DNA of 64,000 nt from Allium sativum. Lineage: Eukaryota; Streptophyta; Magnoliopsida; Asparagales; Amaryllidaceae. A model generated the notes under the pieces. The model was not told the DNA's origin and made no database searches. It saw only the letters and a program-made list of their open reading frames with translations. Positions 49,390 through 61,700 of this stretch are shown here, piece by piece (the first letter of the stretch is position 1; every line of letters starts with the position of its first letter). The stretch covers positions 169,159,079 through 169,223,078 of the forward strand of contig CM060926.1 in the NCBI GenBank assembly GCA_030737875.1, read 5' to 3'. Made by a program: the position numbers and the translations under genes.

Positions 49390-49594
49390 AGGTAATAGAG
49401 TTGATTTGCCCGACAAAAAGGTACAAGTTTATATTTCATATGATATGAGATTTTGATGAGCCGAATTGGCAAGCCATTTGGCTGTTTGATTTTCTTTTGG
49501 GTTGGAGATGGCCCAGAGAGGCGAGTTGGAGTTTGACGTAATTGACCAGTACAAAGGAGGTGCTGGCGAAATTTTTCGAAGAGTTAAGGAGTAG
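49390..49594 (+). other. Conserved module, D interior copy 2 (diverged)
   Basis: It keeps TTGCCCGACAAAAAGGTAC, GATGAGCCGAATTGGC and GTACAAAGGAGGTGCTGGCG, but the CTCC arm of the hairpin is replaced. It lies about 180 bases before the polypurine tract, like the single copy in A. Confidence 0.65.
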
Positions 49595-49775
49595 GAAAAT
49601 TTTCAGGATTTTTGAAAATTTTCGATAATAAGGATTAATTAATAGTTAATTAAAATTAAATTGGTACAGTTGAAACTAAAGTTAAGAAGTGAACAAATAT
49701 GTTCTAGCCAGTCGATAGGGTCGTCCTCTACCTTTTAGCAATTTCGAGGACGAAATTATTTTAAGTGGGGAAGAT

Positions 49776-52700
49776 TGTAATGACCCGCATTGGCAGGGGT
49801 ATTATGATTAATTTATTTAATTGTATAAATGGTGATTTAGTGAATTAAATGATCGTGGAATTAAATAATAGTGAATATTTAATTAAAATAATAAATTTAA
49901 AATATATTTAATTCTGAAATAATCAGAATTGGTTGAAATGACGATATGGTGTGAATCGGATCATCTGTGATATTTAATTCAGTTTGGAAATTGAATTTGA
50001 ATAACGAATATATTCAATCGTTGACGGTTGAACGTATAGTTTATAATATAATTATAAACGAGCTCGAAATGGCGCTGCAGTTCGTAAATTGGCGATTCGA
50101 ACTTCAACTGAATGTACAGGATTTGTTTTCAGCCGGATTTCTGTGAAACAAGAAACGTGTGGAGCTGGTGGAGTATATCTTTCTAGTGGAAGAGAGAAAT
50201 CGGGATTTCGTCATGTAGATTTTGAGATATGTCCAAATCAAATTTTAAAATAGTCGCTATAGAATCATTTATCGACCGTAACGGTTTATTCGATATAACT
50301 GGAGATCGGGTTTGAATTTAGACGAGGTTCTTTAGAGACATAACGATAATTAAATTTTTAGAATTTTACTATAATTTTTAATTAATTAAATAAGTAACTT
50401 TTTATTTGGAGTATTTCACACCCTGTAATCAATATTTTGAAGTTTCACAATATGAGTCAACCCACCGGTATTATTATATTTTTGGGATCGTGGTACCGAG
50501 CTCGATACAATGGTATTTTTACTTCTGTCCAGAGCAGGTCATTTGTGGATGGAGTTGTATATATATATATATACGGTATCCTAACCTTTAAAACAATACC
50601 CCTCACATATATCTATACGTCACTCTCGTCTCACCTCAACACTTGGCTGTAAGTGTGCCTTTCATTTTCTTAGGTTAGAAATAATGCCACGTTTTGTCAA
50701 ACCATTCCTTAGCATATAAGGTGGTCATATGCGAGCCATTCATTCCATTTCTTAGGCAATAAAACTTGAAGTAAATCATGGTTTCGGAAAATGAAATCAA
50801 ACCAAACTCCCACCTCAGCCCAGTTTTTTCCACCACTAGATCATAGAATTTCGAAACCCCAGTTTCAGCTACAAATGTTGATCGATAGTTGCTGGGTTGC
50901 GTAAGGAATTTAAAAGCCAGGCAAGGGTATTTATGTTTTGGGAAGATGAAGGTGAGATAAGAGGAGATCGGGGATGTGCGTTCAAAGTTGGAAAGGGAGT
51001 TTGATCTGTGTTGTTGCCGAAGGCCGAGAGCAAGGGAGAATGGAGGGAAGAATCGGTTTTGGTCCTGAAGTGTATTTCGAAGAACAGGAGTACGAGAAGG
51101 AGCGGTTTGGTTTATGTAACATGGTAAAGTTGAAATATGTTTTCCTGTTTTCGGAAATAAAAGTTTATAACGTGAATTGCTAGTAAGTATTTCGGGTATA
51201 AGAACTGGCGTGAAGTGAAGAAGTCTGGGTGTTTAAGGCTTCGAAATTTGTTGTGCTAATTACTGGAGCGCGGAAGTACAGGTTTGAGGTGAGGAAATGG
51301 TGAATAAAGGAGGAGCGATGGGTCTGTGTTCGATCTGGGAGGAAGGAGAAATATGGGGGAATAGGTGCGGTGTTGGGTCTGTAGAAGATGGAGGTGAATG
51401 GCTTGTCCACGGATTTAAGTATGAGGATGAAGCTGCCACGTGTGTGTGTTCAAACTGAGTGTAAAGAAGGTCAACGGTGTGTTTTCATCTTTAGAACAGT
51501 TCGGGTTTTCAACTGATTTAGGAAGATGGCCTTACGGGTCCGGTTATTTTGAAAAGGGTAGTGGGCCGGTTAAGAGTGGGTGAGGCCCATTTAGTTATTT
51601 TATTTTGTTTTTATTTAAAATAAAATATGGTACAACTTCGATAGTGGATAACTTTACCATACTGTATCAGATTGACGAACCGTAAGTTGCGTTGGAACCG
51701 TATGGACGGACACTACGAACTGGAACTGACCGGGAGTGGAATGGAGCTCGTTACAATTTATGGCGAAATAAATTGTCCGAATGAATCAAATAACGCATAC
51801 CGTTATTTAACGGCTAACGCGCAAATGTGAGTAATTCTCACTAACTCTGAACAGTTTATAATTTCATGTTGTATTTTTAGAACTGTTAGATATTGGCTGA
51901 TTGACTGTGTGTTGACTGTTTGATTGAACTGCTAGTTAGTTAAATTTTCTATATTGATTCTGTTTAACAGAATATATCATATGGAACTGAAAAGTGATGT
52001 TATCCATATTGTTTAACATCTGTGATGCAGGAAAATAGGTTGGAGGAATCCAACTGGATTCCTCAACAATTATTTTACTGTTTTCATATATTGTGATATA
52101 TGATGGTTATATAATCTGTTATGGATTATGGGTGTTGGAATGATATTGATCATTTTTATTCGATATTTTAAATATCATAAAAAGACCCTGGGATGTAAAA
52201 AGAATTATTTCAATGTATATTGAAATAAAGGGATTTTATAAAATCAACAGATTTTATAAAAGGAAATATTTAGAAAATAAATAAAAAGGGAAAACGTTTT
52301 TAAAACGAATAGAGTTTTATAAAAGGGAAATCATTTGTAAAGTGAAGAACTGTTACTAAAAGTAAATCTTTATAAATATAGTTATTCGAATAGAATAAAG
52401 AAGTTAATCGATGTTAGTTAATCGATTAGAGATAAAGTTAAAAAGAAGTTAATCGATGTTAGTTAATCGATTAGAGAATAAAGTTAAAAGGAAATAATCG
52501 ATATTAGTTAATCGATTAGAGAATAAAGTTAAAAGAAGTTAATCGATGTTAGTTAATCGATTAGAGAATAAAGTTGAAATGAGAAAATCGATGTTAGTTT
52601 AATCGATTAGAATAGAAGCAAATGAGTTAAATCGAATATAGTTATTCGAATAGAAGCAAATGAGTTAATCGAATATAGTTATTCGAATAGAAAGTAAAAG

Positions 52701-54705
52701 TAATTATCGAATATAGTTTATTCGAAAAGAGTAAGTGAAATGAGTAAATCAATAGCGCTAGTCAAATAGAGTTAACCCAATAGTGTTAGTCCAATAGAGT
52801 TAATTGATAAGGGTTAATCGAATAGGGTTAAGTGAGAAGAATCAATCGAATATAGATATTCGAAGGAGGGTTAAGTAAGGAAGTTTGTTAAAGAAATATA
52901 AAGTGAACTTTGTCTAGTTCAAAGTTAGAAATGTTGCTCAGTTAAGGTCTGAGAGGTAGTTCTACCCCAACTTGATTGACTTCGTTTTTTACTAAGGAAT
53001 AGTTAAGGTTCGACAGTAAAGGATATGGTTTGAGTTGGCATCGCGATGGTTTGTTTAAACATCTGTCTAAGTACAATAAAGAAGCTTTGGAAATGTTTTC
53101 CAAATAAGAAACCAGAAATGTTCTCTAATAAATAAAACAAGAAATGGAAATGTTTTCCATTGTTAATGACGTATATTTTCCAAATTTAGAAAATAAGAAA
53201 TACTGAATATAGGGAAACAGGAGATAAGTAGATTAATGAACTAAGGAGATGAATGTTAAATGATGTTTGATAGATATAATTTCCATTTGGGAATAATATC
53301 GTTGTTTGCACAATTCTTTTTATTCGATAGTTAAATCACAGACTATCGAAGTTTTGACCCTTTTAACGTTATTAATATGGAGAGACCGGTTGGATTATTA
53401 TCCAAAGAACCACTTGGTATTGGCATAAGCGTTTCGAATTATATATGCCAAAGGAAATTGAAGACGGAGTTATGCAAGGGCTATCCTGTTTACAGAATAG
53501 TGCCTTCGGTTCATCCTGTTCCTGGGTGACTTATATGGATGAATGTCTGACAGAGTATGTCCAGACGATCACGTATATTGATTTCTCCAACCATACCAAG
53601 AGTGGAAGCGGAGAAGGAAACTTCTTTTAGCTAACACATAATGTATGGTTGAGGACGTCAATCGGTGATTTGATGGAGTTGACGATGTGACATTCAAAGT
53701 GAATCTGGTATGATGATAAAGCGTAGCTTCTAGCCTCATCATCCGGTAAATGACAGAAATCGGGCAGGCAGCATGGCTAAGTCGGTCGCACCGAAGTAGG
53801 GTGTATAATCACCTGATCTAGATTTTCATTTACTTCTAAAAATCTATTGTTGATGCTGTCCCATTCGGGAAACGGTTGCTGATCCCAACTGTTGGTGATA
53901 TACATTCGATACGCTCAAGCGAAATGAGTGGTCGGTCATGTGTGGCCGGGTTGCAAGATGTTCTTGTTGAACCCAGTGTATTCCTCTCTAGAGGTACACG
54001 AGCGAAAGGTGGTTCCATACCTTGTCATAGTTGGAAATCCATTACCCAATACGTGCTTACGGTTTTGATTGTATATCATATATGTAGAACGTGAGATGAA
54101 AGCGTTTCTGCTAGATGATTATATATATTGTGGTTGATAGACATTATTATAATATCAAAAGGTTTTTGATATAAAGTTATCTTGGATTCTCATAAGGAAA
54201 AAACCCGTTCCGTTATGCGGCGTGGTCTTATGAGATATCATTTACTTGTTCGAACTGTTTTAAAACTGTTTTACTCATACCAGTCCCATGACTGACCCGG
54301 AGTTTACTTTGTTGTTTTCCCAAAACTCTTGGGTGCCTAAATTTGTACGAGCAGTCAAGTAGTCGGGATTTACAGATATACTGGAAGAGCATGGAGCAGG
54401 AGGCTTCAGGATCATATAGTTATAGTTTATTTCCGCTGTGTTGTAAGTATTGTACTCTGATAATGTATTATATACATAAAATGATTTATTTCAAGGATAT
54501 GTTATCTATTATATGTTATTCGTTCCGCTGTGAGATTCGTGTTACTCTGATGTTGTGTTCTTCTTCTTCTTCTATTCTAAGTTTCTATCTTATCTTTCCT
54601 CACCCTCTAATTTCTTTCACTAATAACCAGGATTTTTCGATGTTTTGGTTATCGACATCGGGCTTATGTCGATAACCAAAGTCGCTCAAAATCCGGGTCA
54701 TTACA
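49776..54705 (+). repeat. D 3' LTR (4,930 bp)
   Basis: Collinear with 41686-46659. Main difference: one 45-bp unit fewer (52400-52610). GTGAG/CTCAC hairpin 51827-51841; GAGGAATCC-AACT-GGATTCCTC 52043-52064, here a perfect 9-bp stem; terminal hairpin 54644-54680. Confidence 0.93.
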
Positions 54706-54710
54706 CTAAT
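54706..54710. repeat. Target-site duplication of D, right copy (CTAAT)
   Basis: Exact match to 41681-41685, directly after the TTACA end of the D 3' LTR. Confidence 0.93.
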
Positions 54711-54840
54711 TGTAGGTTGGCTAAGCAAAGTGATTTCCTGGGTATTGATCTGATGTTGGTTTCGGCCTTCGAGGTTAATATTTGGGGGATTATTCTATTT
54801 ATTAATTTACGGTTAGTGACTGATGAATTGGAATGAGGCG
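54711..54840 (+). repeat. A 5' LTR, segment 2
   Basis: It resumes LTR A after D and matches 63424-63550. It holds one copy of the intra-LTR repeat with GATCTGATGTTGGTTTCGGC. Ends in AGGCG, the target duplication of the Copia-like LTR. Confidence 0.88.
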
Positions 54841-55960
54841 TGTTGACCTGCTTTTAAGTCAAAGCCGTCGCACATGAAATCATTGGTCAACAATACGCTC
54901 AAGTATCGGGAATATCGTCAGAAGACAGGTAGCGATTTGGTCAAAGTCGCATCACAAATAAAGAAAGGCCCGAAACTCCTACCAGATAACCTTTTTTGGG
55001 CCCGAAAACAATGATTACCAAGCTGATCTCTATAACTCTTGTAGATCTCTGAATTAGCTTCAGTTTGAGCTTTGGTTTGGCTCAATCGGACTTACGGTTT
55101 GAAAGTTATGCTCGTTTTCGTGAACACATGCAGAACCGGAAACATAGATTTTGGTGTTTCCATCACCACACATCGGTTTGGATCGGTCTAGGCAGATCGG
55201 ATCGGTTGGAGACATCCCGCCTTCACCAATTCAACATCTTCCCTTCAATGCTTAGATATCAGCTCGGATCGGATCGGAGGGAGCAGACCCGATCCGCTTC
55301 ACCTTCAAAGCACTGAAACGCGAAATCTTCAGCTAGAAGACATTGGTTCGGATCGTTGCTAGGTAGATCCGATCCGAACACCCGAACCTACTTCAGCGCA
55401 TGGAGTTTGACCTGTTCTCAAGGAGTAACCGCTCCTACTCTTCCGGATCGAGCTCCACCTGTCCTAGCACGATCTGAAGACCATTTCTCCACTGCTTCCG
55501 AGATCACCTCAGGGCCTGCCACGTGCCCCTCCAATCCGATCCGATTCAGAGCACCTAGCTGCTTCTCTACACCTATAAATACACCAGGAGATGGTCATTT
55601 CAAGGGACTTTTGGAACTCTAACTCTCCATGGCTTCAACTATGGTTCTTCGCAAGGCTATTGCATAACCTAGAAGTTGAATTCCACATTATAACACGAGG
55701 ATTTCGTGTATAATCTCCCCTTTAATCTCCTCTTCTTCATTCTAAACACGAGAATTTCGTGTATAAACTGCAAACAAACAACATTGTAATAGCTTCTTAG
55801 GATTTAAGAAACAATAAAGTGGACGTAGGCTTGGATTGAGCCGAACTACTATAAAAATCTCGTGTGTCTCCTCTTATTTTACTGCTTTTTCTGCATTAAT
55901 CTGTGATTGTGAGGTTTTCACATAGATTTTTGGGTGTTAGGCCCAGAATTCGGTCTAACA
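54841..55960 (+). mobile_element. Solo LTR of a Copia-like element (1.12 kb)
   Basis: It begins TGTTGACCTG and ends GGTCTAACA, flanked by AGGCG at 54836-54840 and 55961-55965. It has its own promoter-like signals: CTATAAATA at 55572-55580 and AATAAA at 55812-55817, then a tail with 'GGACGTAGGC...GAACTAC.ATAAAAATCTCGTGT' of the kind seen at the R-U5 region of plant Copia LTRs. Composition (more GC, many GATCGG motifs) is unlike the surrounding LTR A. Two frames of 83 and 88 codons lie before the TATA box and have no recognisable domain. No interior or second LTR is present. Confidence 0.88.
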
Positions 55961-55965
55961 AGGCG

Positions 55966-57754
55966 CATGTTGTGTTTGTGTAACACTTATTTATTATATA
56001 TGCGAGTTATTCGGAAAGACCGGGTTTACCCCATTCTGAATAACTGATTCGGCGATTAGTCGAAGATGAAGACGATGGTTGAAGACCGGAGGTCTTCACG
56101 TCGTTTGGATAATTACTGATGATCTTGATTGGGCCATACACCCAAGAGGAGGGAATCAGTTGGAGATCGTCCAAACATACTTGGAGATCGATGGATATGC
56201 GGGGTAATAGGTGCCTCCGGTTTCGTTCCGACCCAGAACGGACTTGTAAATGGACTGTGTGTCTAACATTGGATTTTACCCTGTGTGATTGATTTCTATT
56301 AAATATATATTTGTTTGGCGGCGGAGAATTTATTCTCTTGCTTAACGCCCTTCTCTGAGACGTACGAGCTCAGGGGTTATATACTGATGGATATCAAACG
56401 CATAGAGTGAATTTCCTGTGTGGCATGCCTAAGTGGCAAATGATCAAGGCTTCTGTTGAAAAGCAAAGTCTTATGGTTGATGATCAAAGCACCGCCTGTG
56501 TGGCATAGCTTTGTGTAACGTGAATTCGCGAACCTCACACCCCGGTGGTGAACCAGAAACGGGAGAGGACTTCAGGGAGGACATGCGTTTCTTTCTAGCT
56601 AGAAGTGGCGTCAGTGGTTTTACACGCCCTGACGAGGTTGACTTATGTGGTTGTTGTTGTTGCAAGGCGCCTCGGATTTATCGGTGACTATGTGAAGCCG
56701 ATGGAATCATTCGTTGGCTCATTTGCGCCCCATAGGGTGGGGAAACGGAGTGTTCAGGCTTTCTAATCCACATCGGTGGACCGACCTTGACGACCCAAGG
56801 TGCAGTTGCGGCTGTTCCTGAGACATGGTAGGCTAGATTGTCTCGAATCGGTAGAGGACGATCTCTGGCCTCGGTTCACAGATGGAAATCCAACTTCCAA
56901 TACGTGATAATTCAGTTTTGATTGTAGAGCCTAGTATGGCGACATAGTGGGATGGGGCACTCATGCCATCTATGATTGATATTTATGATTGTATATAAAC
57001 CAGAAACTAACTGGAAACGAGCTAAGATGGGTGGTTCCCTGGGTATTATTCTGATGTTGGTTTCGGCCTTCGGGGTTGATACTTAGGGAATCGATCTCTT
57101 ACTAATTTACAGTTGGATTCTGATTAAGAATTAAAACATGAAATTTAGCGTATCAAGCATTCTTTGGCTATTATAAGGTAAAACCCTATCCTCCGGTTTG
57201 TGTTGCATTGTGTGATGGGACCTGGGTCTTATAATAACTTCATTGTTCTTTATTTAGCATTGCGCTGTTTTTATATGCACTGGAATTCTTGGGAGGAATC
57301 CTGTTCCGTGATATACGGCGTGGTCCCTTGATTTACCTAACTTTAAAATAAAGAATAATAACTGTTTTAGTTCTCACACCAGTCCCATGACTGGCCTGGA
57401 GTTTATTGTTTTAACCTAAACTCTGGGTGCCCTTATTTTGACGTGAGCAGCTAGTAGTTTTGGTTTTGCAGATTTATATTCACAAGATCCTGATTTACAG
57501 CTGGAACGATACTCGGAAAGCTCTGTATCCGTGTATTACTTCTAGTTGTGTATTATATTATTTTTCGCTGCTATGTAATGTTTTGTAATCTCTGATATTT
57601 TATAATGTGTAATATTGATTCATACTCTGTATATTCTTGTATTCTAATGGAATTGTTGTAATAAGCAATGAAATGTTCTTCCATATGCGTTCTTTTGTGG
57701 CTTGTTCTCAAAGTATCCGCTCTTTCCTTACCGGGGAAGTTACGGGTCCTTACA
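55966..57754 (+). repeat. A 5' LTR, segment 3 (to LTR end)
   Basis: It resumes LTR A and ends GGGTCCTTACA, one base before the primer-binding site. Contains the GAAGAC/GTCTTC hairpin (56067-56098), the CGTTC/GAACG site near 56223, a third copy of the intra-LTR repeat (about 57003-57120) and a T-rich 3' part with 'TTTTTCGCTGC' near 57562, probably the RNA 3'-end region. The last 1.34 kb has no counterpart in the window because the 3' LTR is cut off. Confidence 0.88.
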
Positions 57755-58786
57755 GTGGTATCAGAGCTTTGGTTTACAGAGCTCAGAGAACAAGACACAT
57801 TAGTCGAACGAAAGAATTCATCAGAAATTGGATTAGTAATATCCAATGGGAATGACTCGTTAGAGATAGGATCAGTAGTATCCTAGATCGAGTGTAAAGA
57901 GTATACTTTTAAAATGAAAACAAGTTTTGTTTTGAAATTTAAATCACTTATTCGTATTTGATTATTTATTTTATATTGAATTTGGACAATCCAATATATA
58001 AAGATTTTGCCTATACGCCTTACAAACGTGTATTCGAAATTTTAATACACTGGATAGATATAGAATTACACTCTAATCGCCCAGAGATGATTTTGATGAT
58101 GGAGCTCCATCATTAGAATTTATATTCGAGTGACGATAGTGAGGTTTCTATATATTTCCAATTGACTGGTGTGAGAACCAAAAATAGATAGGGCTTATTG
58201 TTGTGATTTGGCACCAAAAATGTGATTTTTGACTATATATCAAAATTATGTGATTTAAATGATAACCAACTAATTGATTGATGGTTGTGTTGTTTGATTA
58301 TTGTTTGAAAGAACCTTTAGCCAAATTAAATCAAAAAGTGAATTGTATTAAAAATTAGTCGCATCCGCTTGCATATACATGTACTTACATTGAACAGGTC
58401 ATAGCAAGGAGGCTAGAGTAGAGAAATAAAATTGTTTGCCCGACAAATAGGTACATATTTACCACAATTTACTGTATTGTTTGGGTGATGATGATTTTAT
58501 GAGCCGATTGGCTAGCCGCTTGGCCTTTTCTTTTTCTTTTTGAGATCAGAGGGCCTGTATGGCAATTTCGGGATTTTCCCGGTGCTCCCGGTGCAGGGGA
58601 GGTTATGGCAAAAAAATTCGGAAACTTAGGGTGTTAGCCAAATTTTTGAAAAATTTGAAAAGTTCTTAGAAACTAAAAAGTTGAAGAACTTAAGCCGTAG
58701 TCAAAATAATGAAAGTTGAGTTGATTAGTTAAACAACTTTCGGCTTCGTTCCTTTTCGGGGACGAAAAGTTTTAAGTGGGGGAGAT
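57755..58786 (+). other. A interior (1,032 bp): PBS, tandem hairpins, module, pre-PPT hairpin, PPT
   Basis: Primer-binding site 57756-57767. Hairpins TTGGAT-TAGTAAT-ATCCAA (57828-57846) and TAGGAT-CAGTAGT-ATCCTA (57867-57885). AT-rich middle with no frame of note. Conserved module 58397-58640 with CGGGA/TCCCG (58569-58581) and CTCC/GGAG (58585-58601). Pre-PPT hairpin CTTTTCG-GGGA-CGAAAAG (58752-58769) and AAGTGGGGGAGAT (58774-58786). This is close to the minimum set of cis signals for a replicating LTR element. Confidence 0.88.
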
Positions 58787-61700
58787 TGTAACAACCCGGA
58801 AATGCGAGCCAATTTAAAAATTTTATTTTGGCAATTTTAGTGAATTTTGAATATTTAAAATGAATTATTTTAAATAATAGCGACGAGAAAATTTATTTTG
58901 AATAGAATTTGAACGTATATTTTATATAGATCGTCGTTAGAATATAAATATTTATTTATATATATAAAAGGAATTGAAAATGGCGCGGTAATTCGATAAT
59001 CAATTTTAAAATTCAATTGAATATACAGGATTCAAAATAAACCGGATTTAAGTGAATTCAAAAATATTTGAATCTAATCGAGAATATCTTTCCAACGAAT
59101 CCGAGAAATCAAAATTTCATAGCGGGAATCAAAAGATATGTCCAGTTGAAATTTCAGAATAGTCTCTATGGGATTTCGGCCCTTGAAAATAGCCATTTTG
59201 CAAACGACCTCGGATTTCGACGAAACCGCTTTTGTTGGATCCGCGATGTCAAATTATTGCTAGGTTTCAAATTTCATAATTTTTCGAATCAATATGTGAG
59301 CGTGGCAAAGGAAAACGTGTTTGACCAGTTTTAGTTGATTTTAATCAACTGGAAAATGGCAATTTTTCAAACGATCCCAGAATTTGACGAAACTAGTTTT
59401 GTTAGGGCCGTATCGTCAATACAAAGCTAGAAAATATTTTTCGGGAATTTTCTGAGTTTGTGTGTGGCCCCAGGAAATTGAAATGCGCGTTCAAATTCAA
59501 TACTTAGAGTTATATTTTGATTTTAACGAAAACTGATCGAAACAATCAAATCAGCTTACGATACATATCCCATTGTGTTCGGAATGGAGGTAATTGGCTA
59601 TGGACGACAGTCAGTGGGTTTCGTTTGGAGTTCAAAATAAAAAGTTGCTTTTTGAAAAATAAAATGAATTAAATATAATATATATATATATATAGGCTCC
59701 CCCCATGTTCTCCCCCAAGTCGCTCAAAAAGAAAAAAAACCTAACTAAAAACCCAACTCGCTACCCCGTTGACCCAAGCCTCGTCGCCCTCCTCCCTGGC
59801 ACCGCCAGCGCCGCCATCGCCTCAGGCGGGCTCCAGCCAAACCGCGCTGCTACTCCCTGAGCCTTCCATCCTCCTTCGCCCCTTCTATCGAACCCCCCCC
59901 CCCCAACTGCGAAAACGAGACCGCGGCCACCTCCCCTTCCTCCCCTCCGCCGTAGCTCTGGCCAGCACCGCCGCATCTCCCTCTCCCCTGCGCAAGCCCC
60001 TCTCCTCCACCTCAAATGCAGCGCGACCCCCTCTTCCTCCCGAAGACCAACAGCACCTCCGACGGTGTGCCGAATCCGAACCGATACCCTAGTTTTTCAC
60101 TGTAAGATTTTCCCTTTTCGTTCTTTTTCCTTCTTTGATTTCGGTTTAGTGAATCTAGGATTTTCGGTTTAATGGAATTACGGTTTTCGATTTATATAAA
60201 CATACAAGTGAAGAACTGAATTTTAATTACATGACATAAATTAAAAATGAGTTTTGATTTATGTAAGGTGGTAAAAATATCATTTTTATATAGGTATGAC
60301 AATAAAAATACAATTTTTATAATATAGAAAGAATAAAAATATAATTTTTATAATATAGAAAGGTTAAAAATATAATTTTTTTATATAATATAGATAATAA
60401 AAATTCGATCTTTATTAAGTAGAAGTAATAAAAATATGATTTTTATATTATAGAAGATAAAAATATGATTTTTATATAGTGGCAATAATAAAAATACGAT
60501 TTTTATATTATATAGATAGTAAAAATATAATCTTTATATGTGTAGTGAAATAAAAATCTGATCTTTATTATATATATATTGAAATAAAAATTTGATTTTT
60601 ATAGTGATGATATAAAAATTCGATCTTTACATATGAAGTAGAAATATAAAAATATAATTTTTATATAGAAATATGATTTTTATTTATTGAATGAAGCAAT
60701 AAAAATATAATTTTTATTTGAACAGCGTGAAAAGGACTGCAGTAGAATTTCAAACAGATCCAGACGGTTCAGTAGTTCAAAAACAAAGCACGGCGGAGTG
60801 GAACCCTCTGTGAGAACTTCTCACTTTTAATTTAATTTTCTAGTTAAAATATATACTAGGATGCAGACGGTGTTTAGTAGCACCCGTCGTCCACAGACCA
60901 TGGACGGCTTGTATGCTTGTTTGTTTGATTTTGATGTGCAGTTGATTGTGTGATGTGATGTGAAACGAAATAAAATATTTTATAGTGGAAAATATTCTAT
61001 AGTTAAAAATATAATTTTTAACGTGTATATAAAATAAATATTCATTTACAAATCAGCCGATTTGTTTATGTACACTGATTTGACTGATATTGATTGGGAC
61101 AATAAATTTTACACATCGCCCAACTGCACAAATAAAATCTTTGTTTGATAGTTTTGAAACCCCACACGGGTATTGGGATGATATATGACATACACTAATC
61201 CTAATAATTTGTTGTATGTCGATCGATTGATTGACAGACTGTTATGAGCATTAAATATTTATATCTGATGCTTATACAGTGTAGAATGCACTTTGGATGA
61301 TGGTTGATTATTTATCGTGGTTATTTTATACATATGATGTAGAAAATCCATATAATTAACATTCTATGGTAATTGATTGGGCCTCATTCCAGTTTTGAAA
61401 TAGAAACATTTGAAAAAGGAATTTTGAAATAGAAACATTTGAAAAAGGAATTTTGAAATAGAAATATTTGAAAAGGAAATATTTCAAATAGAATATTTGA
61501 AAATAGAAATATATGAAGCCATGTTGATTAGATTGACGTCATTTTGACGTGAACGATATTTATATCGATTTTATTCATTTTATAATGAATATCGAAAGTG
61601 ATTTCAAAATCTGATAATTTGAAAAGAATTGAAATGCATTCGAAATGAAATTGAATAGAAATGAATTCGAATTGAAATTCAAATAGAAATGAATTCGAAT

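Larger units (their letters stand above)
46660..49775 (+). other. D interior, non-coding, with PBS, hairpins, two module copies and PPT
   Basis: Primer-binding site TGGTATCAGATC 46662-46673, one base off the E1/A form. Post-primer hairpin TAGGGT-TAGTAAT-ACCCTA 46721-46739. AT/GA-rich simple repeat of ATTCAAATATAGAATTTGAATA type at about 47690-47995. Conserved module copy 1 at about 48222-48366, copy 2 at about 49390-49594. Nested hairpin 48715-48764. Pre-PPT hairpin AATTTCG-AGGA-CGAAATT 49740-49757, then AAGTGGGGAAGAT. No coding region is supported. Confidence 0.88.
41686..54705 (+). mobile_element. Element 'D': complete non-autonomous LTR retrotransposon (13.0 kb)
   Basis: It has LTRs at 41686-46659 and 49776-54705, a primer-binding site at 46662, a polypurine tract at 49764-49775 and a perfect 5-bp target duplication. 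The 3.1 kb interior has no reading frame above about 90 codons and no recognisable gag or pol motif. It fits the 'large retrotransposon derivative' idea: cis-acting sequences kept, proteins absent. LTR copies look about 98-99% alike by eye, so it is young, and it is certainly younger than A, in whose 5' LTR it sits. Confidence 0.94.

Noticed and set aside
55065..55622. Two adjacent frames of 83 and 88 codons
   Set aside because: They are inside the U3-like part of the Copia-like solo LTR, ahead of its TATA box and in motif-rich DNA. Not coding in the Copia elements I know.
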